Origin: Bacteroidota bacterium
GTDB lineage: Bacteria > Bacteroidota > Bacteroidia > Chitinophagales > Chitinophagaceae
Assembly (NCBI GenBank): GCA_018970395.1
Contig: JAGWWM010000001.1
Coordinates: forward strand, 1-64,000
Direction of reading: 5' to 3'
DNA length: 64,000 nt
The position numbers and the translations under genes are program-made. A model generated the notes under the pieces. That model saw only the letters and a list, made by a program, of their open reading frames with translations. It searched no databases and was not told the origin of the DNA. This document shows, one piece after another, positions 23,821 through 33,672 of this stretch; within the stretch, counting starts at the first letter, position 1, and every line of letters begins with the position of its first letter.

Positions 23821-25452
23821 TTAACCATTCATATTCAGCAAGAACTCTCGGTTATCTTTTGTTCCTTTGATATTTTGCAGCAGCATGTTCATTGCTTCTT
23901 CCGTATTCATATCGGCAATATGTTTGCGCAATACCCACATACGATGAGCCACTTCTTTTTCCAGCAACAGATCGTCGCGGCGTGTGCTTGACGCTACAAT
24001 ATCAATAGAAGGGAATATGCGTTTGTTCGCAAGTTTTCTATCGAGTGCAAGCTCCATGTTACCGGTTCCTTTAAACTCTTCAAAGATCACTTCATCCATT
24101 TTACTGCCGGTATCAACCAGCGCGGTAGCCAGAATGGTAAGCGAACCTCCGTTTTCAATTTTACGGGCAGCACCGAAGAACTGTTTGGGTTTTTGCATGG
24201 CATTGGCTTCCACCCCTCCGCTTAGGACTTTGCCGCTTGCAGGAGCAACTGTATTATGGGCACGGGCCAGTCGTGTTATGGAATCCAGCAAAATCACCAC
24301 ATCATGTCCGCACTCTACCAGTCTTTTTGCTTTTTGCAAAACAATAGCCGAAACTTTTACATGTTTTTCTGCAGGCTCGTCAAAGGTTGAAGCGACTACC
24401 TCTGCTTTCACGCTGCGTTCCATATCGGTCACTTCTTCAGGTCGCTCATCTACCAGCAAAACGATCAGATATACTTCCGGATGATTTTCAGCAATCGCAT
24501 TGGCAACTTCTTTCAGCAATACCGTTTTTCCTACCTTAGGTTGAGCCACGATCAAGCCGCGTTGTCCTTTACCAATGGGCGTAAATAAATCCATAATCCG
24601 TGTGCTGTAGATGTTCGGATTCGTAGAAAGATTTAATTTTTCGTAAGGAAAAAGCGGGGTCAGGTAATCAAATGGAACACGGTCTCTTACTTCCTCTGGC
24701 CTTTTGCCATTAATCGTATCTACTTTGAGCAAGGCGAAATATTTTTCTCCTTCTTTTGGAGGTCTTACCGAGCCATAAACTGTATCACCGGTTTTTAATC
24801 CAAACAATTTGATTTGAGAAGGAGATACATAGACATCATCCGGACTGGATAAATAGTTGTAATCACTTGAGCGCAGGAAGCCGTAGCCGTCAGGCATCAT
24901 TTCCAATACCCCTTCTCCTTGAATAATACCATCAAATTCCACATTAAAGGCGGGTTCTTTACGGGTGAACGCAGGTTTAGAGGTATAACCGGAAGACTCC
25001 GCTGCAGGTGTGGCAGCATTCTCTGTAAATTCTGCAGCATCTTCAACGATAGGATCTGCAACATAGTCATCAATACCGGGAATAGTGATAGAAGAAAGCA
25101 AATCGAAGTTGGGCATTTCCGGCTGCTTTTTTTCCTGAACAGGTTCCTGAGCAGAATTTGTTACTTCTTCTTTTTTTCTTCTTCCTCTTGAAGGCGCAGG
25201 CGCTTTATCTCCGCTTTCCACAATAGCTTCTTCAGTGCCGGTAGCCGTTGAAGTTTTAATGATTCTTTTGCGTTTTGGTTTTTCTTCTCCGCTGTTTTTG
25301 TTTTCACTTGCCATGATTGCTTGTTTGTCGAGTATCGTATAAATCAATTGTTGCTTATCCAGTTTTCTACCACCCTCAATTTTGAGTTGTTCCGCAATAT
25401 CAAGTAATTCAGGAACGAGCATGTCGTTCAATTGTAAAATGTCGTAAGTCAT
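23821..25452 (-). CDS. rho: Transcription termination factor Rho
   Basis: Hexameric RNA-dependent ATPase that ends transcription. It is 543 residues against about 420 in E. coli; the difference is a charged, Lys/Glu/Pro-rich insertion at about residues 45-170, which is normal for Bacteroidota Rho. The N-terminal Rho_N helices ([20 protein letters not shown]) come before it. The cold-shock RNA-binding domain follows ([16 protein letters not shown]), then the ATPase core with Walker [15 protein letters not shown] and Walker [16 protein letters not shown], the Q-loop region, and a C-terminal RRDDLLL. It is transcribed alone. Confidence 0.97.
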   Translation of the reverse strand: MTYDILQLNDMLVPELLDIAEQLKIEGGRKLDKQQLIYTILDKQAIMASENKNSGEEKPKRKRIIKTSTATGTEEAIVESGDKAPAPSRGRRKKEEVTNSAQEPVQEKKQPEMPNFDLLSSITIPGIDDYVADPIVEDAAEFTENAATPAAESSGYTSKPAFTRKEPAFNVEFDGIIQGEGVLEMMPDGYGFLRSSDYNYLSSPDDVYVSPSQIKLFGLKTGDTVYGSVRPPKEGEKYFALLKVDTINGKRPEEVRDRVPFDYLTPLFPYEKLNLSTNPNIYSTRIMDLFTPIGKGQRGLIVAQPKVGKTVLLKEVANAIAENHPEVYLIVLLVDERPEEVTDMERSVKAEVVASTFDEPAEKHVKVSAIVLQKAKRLVECGHDVVILLDSITRLARAHNTVAPASGKVLSGGVEANAMQKPKQFFGAARKIENGGSLTILATALVDTGSKMDEVIFEEFKGTGNMELALDRKLANKRIFPSIDIVASSTRRDDLLLEKEVAHRMWVLRKHIADMNTEEAMNMLLQNIKGTKDNREFLLNMNG

Positions 25453-25686
25453 TATTTTTTCATTATGAATGATTAAAAGTTTGTGTGAAATGCTGCAAAC
25501 ATTTAATCGGGAAATTTTTGGGAATCGGAAACGTTTATTTTGATGAACTGATGAAGAGGTATATTCTTTGAATCAGATTGTTTCCGAAGACAAAATTAAG
25601 GTAACATTCAGGAAATGCAAAAAAATATTATTTCAGTATTGTTTTACTTGCCTCGAGCGCTGATTACTGCACAAAATTTCTCTGAT

Positions 25687-25694
25687 TATCTTTG
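25687..25694 (+). promoter_or_regulatory. -7 promoter box TATCTTTG of asnS
   Basis: Exact TAnnTTTG match, 17 bp before the ATG at 25712. The rest of the 259-bp gap to rho shows no other clear element. Confidence 0.6.
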
Positions 25695-25711
25695 CCACAA
25701 ATTTTAAGAAT

Positions 25712-27148
25712 ATGTTTAATCAAAGAATCAAAATAAAAGACCTTCTCGCTACTCATTACGAACAACAGGAAGTAGTGGTTATGGGCTGGGTACGTACTTT
25801 CAGAAACAATCAGTTTATTGCACTGAATGACGGCAGTACAGGCTCTAATTTACAGGTAGTGCTTGAATTAGGATTATTTGAAGAATCCCTTCTTAAGCGC
25901 ATTACAACCTCTGCTTCACTTAAAGTTCGAGGATTAGTAGTACCTTCTTTGGGAAAGGGACAAACCATTGAGCTTAAAGCAAAGGAAGTAGAGATTTTGG
26001 GTGATAGTGATGCGGAAGCCTATCCGTTACAACCCAAAAAACACAGTCTTGAATTTTTAAGAGAGATTGCGCACCTGCGTTTCAGAACCAATACATTTGG
26101 CTCCGTATTCCGCGTGCGTCATGCATTATCATTTGCCATTCATCAGTTTTTTAATGAACGAGGATTTGTGTACATGCATACGCCTATTATTACTGCCAGT
26201 GATGCAGAAGGAGCAGGTGAGATGTTTCGGGTAACGACACTTTCTCCCGATAAGCCTCCGATGAATGAAGAGGGAGGTGTTAATTTCAAAGAAGATTTTT
26301 TTGGCAGAGCAGCCAATTTAACTGTGAGCGGTCAGCTGGAAGGGGAGTTGGGGGCAACTGCTTTCGGAGAAATTTATACGTTTGGCCCTACTTTCCGTGC
26401 GGAGAACAGCAATACAGCCCGACACCTGGCGGAGTTTTGGATGATAGAACCTGAAATGGCTTTTTGTGATCTGGAAGACAACATGAATCTTGCGGAGTCT
26501 TTTATTCAGCATATTATCCGCTATGCGCTCAAGCATAATGCTGCCGATTTGGAATTCCTGGATCAGCGTTTGGCAGAGGAAGAAAAACAATTGCCTCAGG
26601 ACAAACGCAGTGAGATGGGATTGTTGGAGAAACTATCGTTTGTGGTGAACAATCAATTTGAGCGAATCACTTACACCGAAGCCATTGATATTTTACTGCA
26701 GAGTCCGGCCTACAAAAAGAAAAAATTTCAATATGATGTAAAATGGGGCATTGATATGCAAAGTGAGCATGAAAGGTATTTGGTGGAAAAACATTTTAAG
26801 AAGCCGGTGATTGTGACCAATTATCCTAAAGACATTAAAGCGTTTTATATGCGTCAGAATGACGATGGTAAAACAGTAGCGGCAATGGATATATTAGCGC
26901 CCGGTATTGGAGAGATAGTAGGCGGTTCGCAGCGGGAGGAGCGACTGGATCGGTTGGTAGCAAGAATGCAGGAGATGCATATTCCGACGGATGAGTTATG
27001 GTGGTATTTGGATACCAGAAAATTTGGCACGGTGCCCCATGCCGGGTTTGGCCTGGGCTTCGAGCGGATGGTGCAGTTCGTTACCGGCATGGGGAATATT
27101 CGCGATGTGATCGCGTTTCCCAGAACGCCCAAAAATTGTGAGTTCTAA
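25712..27148 (+). CDS. asnS: Asparaginyl-tRNA synthetase
   Basis: Charges tRNA-Asn with asparagine. It is 478 residues, of normal length for bacterial AsnRS. The N-terminal OB fold binds the anticodon ([20 protein letters not shown]). The class II core has motif 2 ([24 protein letters not shown]) and motif 3 ([14 protein letters not shown]), and ends [15 protein letters not shown], which is typical of AsnRS rather than AspRS. A strong hairpin terminator follows the stop codon. Confidence 0.96.
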   Translation: MFNQRIKIKDLLATHYEQQEVVVMGWVRTFRNNQFIALNDGSTGSNLQVVLELGLFEESLLKRITTSASLKVRGLVVPSLGKGQTIELKAKEVEILGDSDAEAYPLQPKKHSLEFLREIAHLRFRTNTFGSVFRVRHALSFAIHQFFNERGFVYMHTPIITASDAEGAGEMFRVTTLSPDKPPMNEEGGVNFKEDFFGRAANLTVSGQLEGELGATAFGEIYTFGPTFRAENSNTARHLAEFWMIEPEMAFCDLEDNMNLAESFIQHIIRYALKHNAADLEFLDQRLAEEEKQLPQDKRSEMGLLEKLSFVVNNQFERITYTEAIDILLQSPAYKKKKFQYDVKWGIDMQSEHERYLVEKHFKKPVIVTNYPKDIKAFYMRQNDDGKTVAAMDILAPGIGEIVGGSQREERLDRLVARMQEMHIPTDELWWYLDTRKFGTVPHAGFGLGFERMVQFVTGMGNIRDVIAFPRTPKNCEF

Positions 27149-27151
27149 CAA

Positions 27152-27175
27152 AAAGCCCCCGCAAGCGGGGGCTTT
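27152..27175. terminator. Bidirectional Rho-independent terminator
   Basis: A GC-rich stem, AAAGCCCCCGC pairing with GCGGGGGCTTT, lies between the convergent asnS and Hsp20 genes. A-runs on one side and T-runs on the other allow it to work on both strands. Confidence 0.85.
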
Positions 27176-27181
27176 GACTGC

Positions 27182-27622
27182 TTATTTAATTTCGATTTTT
27201 TTCTGCCACCCAATTTTCTCTTCTTCGAGTTTGGGCAGGAGGAGCAGCAGTTCTCCGTTTTCATAGTGGGCTTCAATTTTTTCCGCCTTTATATTCTCCG
27301 GTAAAGTGAAAGTCCTTGAGAAAGAAGTATAGTTGTATTCCTTACGCGTGTACTTGCGATCTTTTTCTTCCTTACTGGTGCTTTTTTCTGCACTGATAGT
27401 AATCAGGTTGCCCTCCACATTTACCTTGAAATCATCTTTTTTCAACCCGGGTGCTGCAAGCGCAATCTCATAAGCATCACTTTTTTCTGTCACGTTTACC
27501 GCCGGGATGGTCGTCACTCTTTCCCAACCCATATCAAACCACTCTCTCCAGGGTTTGAAAAAATCATCAAATAAGGTAGGCAATGCCTCTGCCCGTTTAA
27601 CAGGAATGTTTCCGTTGTTCAT
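27182..27622 (-). CDS. Small heat shock protein, Hsp20 / alpha-crystallin family
   Basis: ATP-independent holdase chaperone of 146 residues. The alpha-crystallin domain spans about residues 38-140: VNVTEKSDAYEIALAAPGLK, the beta-strand KVNVEGNLITISAEK, and the conserved NGELLLLLPK before the C-terminal extension. The N-terminal part is short (LFDDFFKPWREWFDMG). It probably responds to heat or misfolded protein, but no CIRCE-like repeat is seen upstream. Confidence 0.94.
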   Translation of the reverse strand: MNNGNIPVKRAEALPTLFDDFFKPWREWFDMGWERVTTIPAVNVTEKSDAYEIALAAPGLKKDDFKVNVEGNLITISAEKSTSKEEKDRKYTRKEYNYTSFSRTFTLPENIKAEKIEAHYENGELLLLLPKLEEEKIGWQKKIEIK

Positions 27623-27740
27623 AAAATAAATTTAAAAATGAATAATTTGAATACTCCTCAAAATTCATATTCGTGAACGGAGGTATCAATAATCAGTGTC
27701 ATCGTCTCAACTGAAACGAGTCACCCATCTGTAAAAAAGA

Positions 27741-28907
27741 TTACTTTAACGGATAAGCAGATAAAATATCCCGAATGATTTTAGGAAAAGGAAGAGATTG
27801 AATTTCAATTACGCTTTTCCATTCTCCCTCAAGCGGCAGTGAAACTCTGGAAGATAAGCTCAGTATTGCCACTGCCGCTCGAATGTTTTGATGCGTCAGC
27901 GCTTGCTGGTAAATTTGTGCGGGTAACATAAGGGATGTAATTTCCTTTTGTGGATTGCCTTCTAGTATTTTCGACACCACATAGCTGGATTGAAGGTCGT
28001 TGGCCGACATCTTTATTTTAGTACGGGGTTCATTACAGGTTTGCTTTATAGCGTTCAGGATGTTGGTAAAATCTTTCCCCTTCTCCGCTTCTAATTTGGG
28101 AAATTCATAGAGGTTCGACCATATATCCTTGCCGGTTCTTTTTGAAATCAAAAACTTACCCTTTTGTTCAATGATGAAATAAATAAACCATCTGTTTCTT
28201 TTCCGGATTATTTTTTCTGTTACGGGTAAAGAAGTTACCTGATTGGTTTGAAAGGCAATACATTTTTTTTGGAGCGGACAGCTATCACATTTCGGCGCGA
28301 GGGGTTTGCAAACGGTGGCCCCAAAATCCATGATTGCCTGGTTGTAAAGTGCAGGTTGCGATTCGTCTATACATTGAGATGCCAGACTCCAAAACTGCTT
28401 TTTCCCTGCTGTTGAATCTATGGCAGTATTGACTCCAAAAAAACGACTCAACACACGAAACACATTTCCATCTACCACCGGCACAGGAAGATTATAGGCA
28501 AAAGAAGCGATGGCTGCTGCAGTGTAGGGTCCAACGCCTTTAAGTTGCAGTAGTCCTTCATAGGTATCCGGAAAAACTCCTTGGTATGCTACCGCAACTT
28601 GTTTTGCAGTGGCGTGCAGATTGCGGCAACGACTGTAATAACCCAGCCCCTCCCATAATTTCATAACCGATTCAAGAGGCGCGGCGGCCAGATCATGAAC
28701 CGTTGGATATTGAGCAACTATCTTTTCATAATAGGCAAGCCCTTGCTCCACTCTTGTTTGTTGGAGTATGATTTCGCTGAGCCATATACGATAAACGTCT
28801 TTAATGCCTTTCCAGGGCATCGTACGTTTGTTGATTGTTTGGTGCCAATGCAGCAGTTTTGTTGAAAAAAAAGACAAGTTTTTCTTCAAATTATTTGTCA
28901 ATTTCAT
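27741..28907 (-). CDS. mutY: A/G-specific adenine glycosylase
   Basis: Removes adenine mispaired with 8-oxoguanine. The 388 residues include the catalytic Glu region (SEIILQQTRVEQ), the helix-hairpin-helix (LKGVGPYTAAAIASFAY) with the catalytic Asp in PVVDGNVFRVLSR, and a 4Fe-4S cluster motif C-x6-C-x2-C-x5-C (CKPLAPKCDSCPLQKKC). The C-terminal about 130 residues fit the NUDIX-like 8-oxoG recognition domain. It is transcribed alone on the minus strand and divergent from the HU/IHF gene. Confidence 0.95.
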   Translation of the reverse strand: MKLTNNLKKNLSFFSTKLLHWHQTINKRTMPWKGIKDVYRIWLSEIILQQTRVEQGLAYYEKIVAQYPTVHDLAAAPLESVMKLWEGLGYYSRCRNLHATAKQVAVAYQGVFPDTYEGLLQLKGVGPYTAAAIASFAYNLPVPVVDGNVFRVLSRFFGVNTAIDSTAGKKQFWSLASQCIDESQPALYNQAIMDFGATVCKPLAPKCDSCPLQKKCIAFQTNQVTSLPVTEKIIRKRNRWFIYFIIEQKGKFLISKRTGKDIWSNLYEFPKLEAEKGKDFTNILNAIKQTCNEPRTKIKMSANDLQSSYVVSKILEGNPQKEITSLMLPAQIYQQALTHQNIRAAVAILSLSSRVSLPLEGEWKSVIEIQSLPFPKIIRDILSAYPLK

Positions 28908-29071
28908 TGTATTGGATTAATTTAATTTTTTAAATTGTAATAAAAAGCATCGGTTCACGTTATTAAAAATCAATTAGTTAGATTATTTTTTTTCTACAAT
29001 AAAAATTTTTCGCACCTTTAACGCGAACAAATGCTTGTTTGCTTTAGAAAATTTTAAAAAATATCCATTCA

Positions 29072-29374
29072 ATGAGAAAAGCTGATCTAGTTAACCAAAT
29101 ATCAGAAAAAACGGGGATTCCGAAAGTAGATGTGCTGATAACTTTGGAAACAATGTTTAAAGAGGTGAAAGATTCTTTATCTAAAGGACAAAACATTTAC
29201 ATCCGGGGCTTTGGTAGTTTTATTACCAAAAAACGCGCGGCAAAAATCGGAAGAAATATTAAGAATAATACGGCGGTACAAATTCCGGAGCACTATATCC
29301 CGGCCTTTAAACCTGCCAAGGAGTTTACACAGGAAGTAAAGGAAAATCATCAGGCTGATACCGAAAGAAACTGA
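29072..29374 (+). CDS. HU/IHF-family nucleoid protein
   Basis: Histone-like DNA-bending protein of 100 residues. It has the family start MRKADLVNQISEKTGIPK, the GFGSFITKKRAAKIGRNIKNN beta-arm region and the arm tip containing IPEHYIPAFKPAKE. The tip sequence and the C-terminal acidic tail are closer to the Bacteroidota IHF-like subgroup than to E. coli HU. It binds DNA as a dimer. The next gene follows 46 bp downstream. Confidence 0.94.
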   Translation: MRKADLVNQISEKTGIPKVDVLITLETMFKEVKDSLSKGQNIYIRGFGSFITKKRAAKIGRNIKNNTAVQIPEHYIPAFKPAKEFTQEVKENHQADTERN

Positions 29375-29395
29375 GCTATATTCACCATATTGAAT

Positions 29396-29403
29396 TAGTT
29401 TTG
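29396..29403 (+). promoter_or_regulatory. -7 promoter box TAGTTTTG of the TPR gene
   Basis: Exact TAnnTTTG match, 17 bp before the TTG start at 29421. It supports this unusual start codon. Confidence 0.5.
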
Positions 29404-29420
29404 TCACTCAATATTTCTTT

Positions 29421-30302
29421 TTGAGCAGACAACAACTATACGTCATTATCACAGCAGTCGTTACCCTGTTGTGCTTGTTTTTTTTCGGAAGAACAAAACC
29501 GAATATCGCAAAAAATCCTTCTACAGAAGCAACACGCCCTTCTGCAACTCCTCCCGCAAAAAGTTTTGAAGCCATGTTGGATGTCTCCAAAAAAAGACTT
29601 TCCCCTGCTCAGCTTCAATGGGTGGAGACAGCAGAAAAAAGAATACAAGTTACTGATAATCAGCAGGAAAAGGTAGAAGCGTATCGCCGGCTTGGCCAAT
29701 ACTGGATGGACTCAGCCGGAACATTTGTACCTTATGTTAAATATCTTTCCGAAGCAGCTAAGTTGGAAAATTCAGAGAAAAACCTCACCTTTGCAGCCCA
29801 TTTGATGCTGGCAGAGCTTCTTACCGTAGAGGAGCCCGGCTTGCAGACATGGCTGGCAATCGAAGCCAGGCAGTTATTTGAAAAGGCAAAAGCGCTGAAT
29901 CCTTCCAACGATTCTACGCTGATAGGATTGGGAAGCTGCTATTTTTTCGGAGCTGGCGGATCTGAACCTCCCATGAAGGGGATTATGCTGGTTCGGGAAG
30001 TAGCTGAAAAAAATCCCTCTAACGTGTTTGCCCAGTATATGTTGGGGGTAGGCGCAATGGTGAGCGGACAAAAAGCTAAGGCCATTGAAAGATTTACCAA
30101 TGTCCTGAATCTACAACCGGAAAACCTGGAGATTCGGTTGAGATTAGCGGATGTTTGTGAGCAAAACGGAAACCCTGCACTGGCAAAAACCCACTACAAA
30201 GCCTTTTTGGAAACGGTTAAAAAAATGGAAGCAAAAGGGCGCTTTCAACCCAACCCCGAAATGATTCGGGAAATTGAAGCACATATTGAGACATTAAAAT
30301 AA
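29421..30302 (+). CDS. Membrane-anchored tetratricopeptide-repeat protein
   Basis: Encodes 293 residues from a TTG start, since no ATG fits before the membrane helix. Residues about 5-22 form an N-terminal anchor (YVIITAVVTLLCLFFFG). A Ser/Thr/Pro-rich linker follows, then TPR-like helix pairs from about residue 65 to 285, clearest at AKALNPSNDSTLIGLGSCYF and AKAIERFTNVLNLQPENLEI. TPR proteins act as scaffolds. This one sits just upstream of the bS22-like gene and RNase G, an arrangement I recall as common in Bacteroidota. Its partner is unknown. Confidence 0.8.
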   Translation: MSRQQLYVIITAVVTLLCLFFFGRTKPNIAKNPSTEATRPSATPPAKSFEAMLDVSKKRLSPAQLQWVETAEKRIQVTDNQQEKVEAYRRLGQYWMDSAGTFVPYVKYLSEAAKLENSEKNLTFAAHLMLAELLTVEEPGLQTWLAIEARQLFEKAKALNPSNDSTLIGLGSCYFFGAGGSEPPMKGIMLVREVAEKNPSNVFAQYMLGVGAMVSGQKAKAIERFTNVLNLQPENLEIRLRLADVCEQNGNPALAKTHYKAFLETVKKMEAKGRFQPNPEMIREIEAHIETLK

Positions 30303-30332
30303 TTTATTAACTGAACTTAAATCTTATTAGGT

Positions 30333-30428
30333 ATGCCTTGCGGTAAAAAAAGAAAGCGTCATAAAATTGCGACGCACAAGCGTAAGAAGCGTCTGAGAAA
30401 GAACCGCCATAAGAAGAAGAATAAGTAA
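30333..30428 (+). CDS. 31-residue basic protein, AURKAIP1/COX24-like (bS22-like) ribosomal mini-protein
   Basis: A very small gene encoding 31 residues, starting MPCGKKRKRHKIATHKRKKR and ending KNK. About two thirds of the residues are Lys, Arg or His. It resembles the COX24/AURKAIP1 domain family, whose short actinobacterial member is ribosomal protein bS22. By analogy it probably binds 16S rRNA in the small subunit. It lies 30 bp after the TPR gene and 137 bp before RNase G. The family assignment is from pattern memory and was not checked by a search. Confidence 0.75.
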   Translation: MPCGKKRKRHKIATHKRKKRLRKNRHKKKNK

Positions 30429-30565
30429 TCTTCTCATAACGGGCATCTGTCCCCTGTCATTATTTGCCGTGCAGTATGATGTAGTTGTTTCTATAATCAC
30501 TGTACTATATGCGGCATCCTTCCTGATCAGGTGAGGTAAGATGGTTCAATTTAAAGACGGTAATC

Positions 30566-32116
30566 GTGAACAAGGAACTGATCATTAATGCTGCTCCTAG
30601 CGGAGTTGAAATTGCATTATTAGAAAATAAACATTTGGTCGAGTTTCATCAGGAAAGTCATAACGCCAGTTTTACGGTGGGTGATCTTTATCTGGGGAAA
30701 GTCAAAAAGATAGTGCCCGGTATGAACGCCGCATTCGTGGATGTCGGCTTCGAGAAAGACGGCTTCCTGCACTACACCGATTTGAGTCCGTATATCCGAT
30801 CTCTGGTAAAATTTACACGGGAAAATATACAATACAATCAGGAGGGTATTCCTGATTTTTCCCAGTTCAAAAACGAACCCGAAATTGTAAAGACGGGAAA
30901 GATTGCGGAAGTCTTCAATGCCAAACCCTCTGTATTAGTTCAAATTTTAAAAGAGCCCATCGCAGCGAAAGGCCCCCGCCTGAGTTGTGAGATTTCTTTG
31001 CCCGGCCGCTTTGTAGTCGTAACTCCTTTCAATGATATAGTGGCCGTTTCCCGGAAAATTCATTCTTCCGATGAGCGAAAAAGATTGCACAAGATTGTGG
31101 AAGCCATCAAGCCAAAGAATCTGGGTGTGATTGTTCGTACAGCTGCTGAGGGAAAAAATACGGCTGAACTGCACGATGATATCAACCACCTGGTAGCGAC
31201 CTGGAAAGAGATTCAGAAGAATTTAAAAAATGCCAATCCTCCTGTTAAAATTCTAGGAGAAAAGGATAAAACCACCAGCATTCTCCGCGATCTGCTCAAT
31301 GCCGATTTCAACCGCATTGTTGTAAATGATAAAAATATTTATCAGGATGCACGAGCTTACATTCAGAAAGTGGCACCGGACAAAGCGGATATTGTAAGTT
31401 ATCATCAAAATGGATCTCCCATATTCGACATATTTGGCATTACTAAACAGGTTAAAGCTTCATTTGGCAAAACCGTTACACTTGCCAGTGGTGCCTATCT
31501 GGTGATTGAGCATACGGAAGCGTTGCATGTTATTGATGTCAACAGTGGTTACAAAAGCGTAAGCGCCAATCAGGAAGAAAATGCGTTACAGACCAATCTG
31601 GAAGCAGCGGCAGAAATTGCGCGTCAACTTCGACTACGAGACATCGGCGGCATTATTGTGGTTGACTTCATTGACATGAAACTGCCGGATAATAAACGCA
31701 AACTGGCGGAAGCGATGGAGCAGTTCATGAAAGCCGATCGCGCGAAACATTCCATCTTACCTATTTCCAAATTCGGACTGATGCAGATTACGCGTCAGCG
31801 CATGCGTCCGGAAGTAACCATTAATACCCAGGAAATTTGTCCGGGCTGCGGCGGCAGTGGAAAAGTTTCTTCCTCTCTTATACTGGAAGATGAGATAGAA
31901 AAGAACCTGAATTATCTGATCATGCAGAAGCATCGCGGACTCTCGCTGGTGGTACATCCCATCATGGAGGCTTATTTACGCAAGGGGCTCCCTTCTCGGA
32001 GGATGAAGTGGTCGTGGAAGTACAAGCAAAAAATAAACGTTAAAAGCGACAGTAACTATCAGCTCACCGAATACCGCTTCTTTGATGCCAATGAAGAGGA
32101 GATAAAAATGATGTAA
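30566..32116 (+). CDS. rng: Ribonuclease G/E family endoribonuclease
   Basis: Cuts single-stranded RNA and takes part in rRNA maturation and mRNA decay. Its 516 residues match RNase G and lack the long RNase E scaffold. Visible parts are the N-terminal S1 domain (VGDLYLGKVKKIVPGMNAAFVD), the catalytic Asp pair in HVIDVNSGYKS and VVDFIDMK, and the Zn-link CPGCGGSGKV that joins subunits. The start is GTG at 30566, which keeps the usual N-terminus MNKELIINAAPSGVEIALLE. It ends at a hairpin shared with ridA. Confidence 0.94.
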   Translation: MNKELIINAAPSGVEIALLENKHLVEFHQESHNASFTVGDLYLGKVKKIVPGMNAAFVDVGFEKDGFLHYTDLSPYIRSLVKFTRENIQYNQEGIPDFSQFKNEPEIVKTGKIAEVFNAKPSVLVQILKEPIAAKGPRLSCEISLPGRFVVVTPFNDIVAVSRKIHSSDERKRLHKIVEAIKPKNLGVIVRTAAEGKNTAELHDDINHLVATWKEIQKNLKNANPPVKILGEKDKTTSILRDLLNADFNRIVVNDKNIYQDARAYIQKVAPDKADIVSYHQNGSPIFDIFGITKQVKASFGKTVTLASGAYLVIEHTEALHVIDVNSGYKSVSANQEENALQTNLEAAAEIARQLRLRDIGGIIVVDFIDMKLPDNKRKLAEAMEQFMKADRAKHSILPISKFGLMQITRQRMRPEVTINTQEICPGCGGSGKVSSSLILEDEIEKNLNYLIMQKHRGLSLVVHPIMEAYLRKGLPSRRMKWSWKYKQKINVKSDSNYQLTEYRFFDANEEEIKMM

Positions 32117-32124
32117 TTAAAAGT

Positions 32125-32146
32125 GGAAAACGATTTATTCGTTTCC
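32125..32146. terminator. Convergent terminator hairpin between RNase G and ridA
   Basis: GGAAAACGA and TCGTTTCC form an 8-9 bp stem around TTTAT. It overlaps the last codons of ridA. There is no long T-run, so its strength is doubtful. Confidence 0.4.
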
Positions 32147-32527
32147 AATGGCAACTGCGCTGATTTCAACATTCACATTTTTCGGCAATCCTTTTACGGC
32201 TACTGTTTCCCGTGCAGGAAATTCTCCGGTAAAATACTGACCGTAAATCTCATTCACTTTAGGAAACAGACTCATATCGCTTAAAAAAATGGAAGTTTTG
32301 ATGACTTCGCTAAAATCCATGCCCGCTGCATTCAAAACTGCTTTTAGATTTTTCATCACCTGATGAGCTTCCGCTTCAACATCACCCCCTACCAATTCCT
32401 GCGTTAATGGGTCAAGGGCAATTTGTCCGGAGACAAAGAGCATATTCCCTTTTTTTACTCCCTGACTGTAAGGGCCGATAGGTGCCGGTGCCGATTCGGT
32501 ATGTATGATTTTTTTATTGGTTGACAT
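32135..32527 (-). CDS. ridA: RidA-family enamine/imine deaminase
   Basis: Hydrolyses reactive enamines and imines such as 2-aminoacrylate, protecting PLP enzymes. The 130 residues show the family pattern: APAPIGPYSQGVKKGNMLFVSGQIALDP, then PARETVAVKGLPKNVNVEISAVAI with the conserved Arg that binds the substrate carboxylate and the Glu near the end. It is divergent from tsaB with a 52-bp gap and has its own -7 box. Confidence 0.94.
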   Translation of the reverse strand: MSTNKKIIHTESAPAPIGPYSQGVKKGNMLFVSGQIALDPLTQELVGGDVEAEAHQVMKNLKAVLNAAGMDFSEVIKTSIFLSDMSLFPKVNEIYGQYFTGEFPARETVAVKGLPKNVNVEISAVAIGNE

Positions 32528-32546
32528 GCTGAAATATTTCGTGGCA

Positions 32547-32554
32547 CAAACTTA
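32547..32554 (-). promoter_or_regulatory. -7 promoter box TAAGTTTG of ridA
   Basis: Exact TAnnTTTG match on the minus strand, 19 bp before the ATG at 32527. Confidence 0.55.
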
Positions 32555-32579
32555 GCTGAATTCTTAATAAATTACACGC

Positions 32580-33275
32580 ATGGCATTGATTCTTTGTATA
32601 GAAACCAGTCAGCAGGAAGCTTCTGTTGCCCTTTCGGTAGCAGGTGTAACGGTCGCGCTTGAATGCTGTAAGACACAGAAGGAACACGCTGCTTTTCTGC
32701 ACCCCGCTATTCAGCGAGTAATGAAAAATCCAGGATTTAGGCTCGATGATTTGGATGCGATTGCGGTGAGTGAAGGGCCCGGTTCTTATACCGGATTAAG
32801 AGCGGGGATGGCCGCTGCCAAGGGACTTTCTTTTGCCTTGCATAAACCACTTATTTGTATTTCAACGCTGATGCTGATGGCGGCTGCAAGTCGGGAAGCA
32901 TTCAAAGCCGAATTCGTAGCATCCGATTATCTGCTTGTGCCCATGATAGATGCGCGCAGAAATGAAGTGTTTACGGCGGTATATGATGGAGCATTACAAA
33001 CGATTACTCCTCCCTTCGCCTGTATTTTGCACGAAAATGCTTTTATGAATTATGGCGATAAAAAACTGGTTTTTTCAGGAGGCGGGGCAGTCAAATGGAA
33101 GCCACAATGCAAGCAGACCGATTCTTATTTTCCGGCAGTTGATTTCAATGCTTCCTGCATGACAACCCTAGCAACGGAAAAATTTAATCGTTCTGAATTT
33201 ACCCCACTGGAAATAGCAGTTCCATTTTATTTGAAGGACTTTCAGGCAGTAGGTTCCCCGGCTCTAAAGCAATAA
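32580..33275 (+). CDS. tsaB: tRNA threonylcarbamoyladenosine biosynthesis protein TsaB
   Basis: Partner of TsaD in making t6A at position 37 of ANN-decoding tRNAs. The 231 residues keep the ASKHA fold starts: ILCIETSQQEASVAL at the N-terminus and VSEGPGSYTGLRAGMAAAKG near residue 63. It lacks the metal-binding His pair of TsaD, as expected for TsaB. The other t6A genes are not in the window. Confidence 0.93.
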   Translation: MALILCIETSQQEASVALSVAGVTVALECCKTQKEHAAFLHPAIQRVMKNPGFRLDDLDAIAVSEGPGSYTGLRAGMAAAKGLSFALHKPLICISTLMLMAAASREAFKAEFVASDYLLVPMIDARRNEVFTAVYDGALQTITPPFACILHENAFMNYGDKKLVFSGGGAVKWKPQCKQTDSYFPAVDFNASCMTTLATEKFNRSEFTPLEIAVPFYLKDFQAVGSPALKQ

Positions 33276-33276
33276 C

Positions 33277-33301
33277 TTACAACATCCAACCTACAACTTC
33301 T
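33277..33301. repeat. CAACCTACAAC-family short repeat
   Basis: Two adjacent variants (CAACATCCAACCTACAACTT) follow the tsaB stop codon, in the same family as the blocks at 1431, 11129 and 44520. Confidence 0.55.
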
Positions 33302-33333
33302 TTCCTGTACTTTTTTTATCTTGCATCTCATTT

Positions 33334-33672
33334 ATGGCTTCAGCATTTCCTCATAAAGATGATCATGCTTCAGGGTCATTGTCTTTACCCGATGCTCATT
33401 TGGTTCGAAAATCGCACTTGATTTTTCGCGCACTTAATCATCCCTTGCGACAGAAAATGCTGGCACTATTACTGGAAACTCCGGAGTTGACGGTTACAAC
33501 TGTATTTGAAAAATTGTTTTTAGAACAGTCGGTCGCATCACAGCATTTGGCTATTCTGCGAAGGACAGGATTTGTGAAAACCAAAAAGAAAGGGAAGTTT
33601 GTCTGGTATATGATTAATGCAGATCGTCTGCAGGAGATTCATGAAGTGGTTCGTATTTTAATGAAGCCTTGA
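33334..33672 (+). CDS. ArsR-family winged-helix transcriptional regulator
   Basis: Encodes 112 residues. The winged helix covers about residues 28-105: FRALNHPLRQKMLALLLE, VTTVFEKLFLEQSVASQHL (recognition helix), LAILRRTGFVKTKKKGKFVW (wing). The metal-binding Cys pair of ArsR/SmtB proteins is absent, so the signal is probably not a metal bound at that site. It ends one base before the convergent acyltransferase gene. The target genes are not evident. Confidence 0.85.
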   Translation: MASAFPHKDDHASGSLSLPDAHLVRKSHLIFRALNHPLRQKMLALLLETPELTVTTVFEKLFLEQSVASQHLAILRRTGFVKTKKKGKFVWYMINADRLQEIHEVVRILMKP

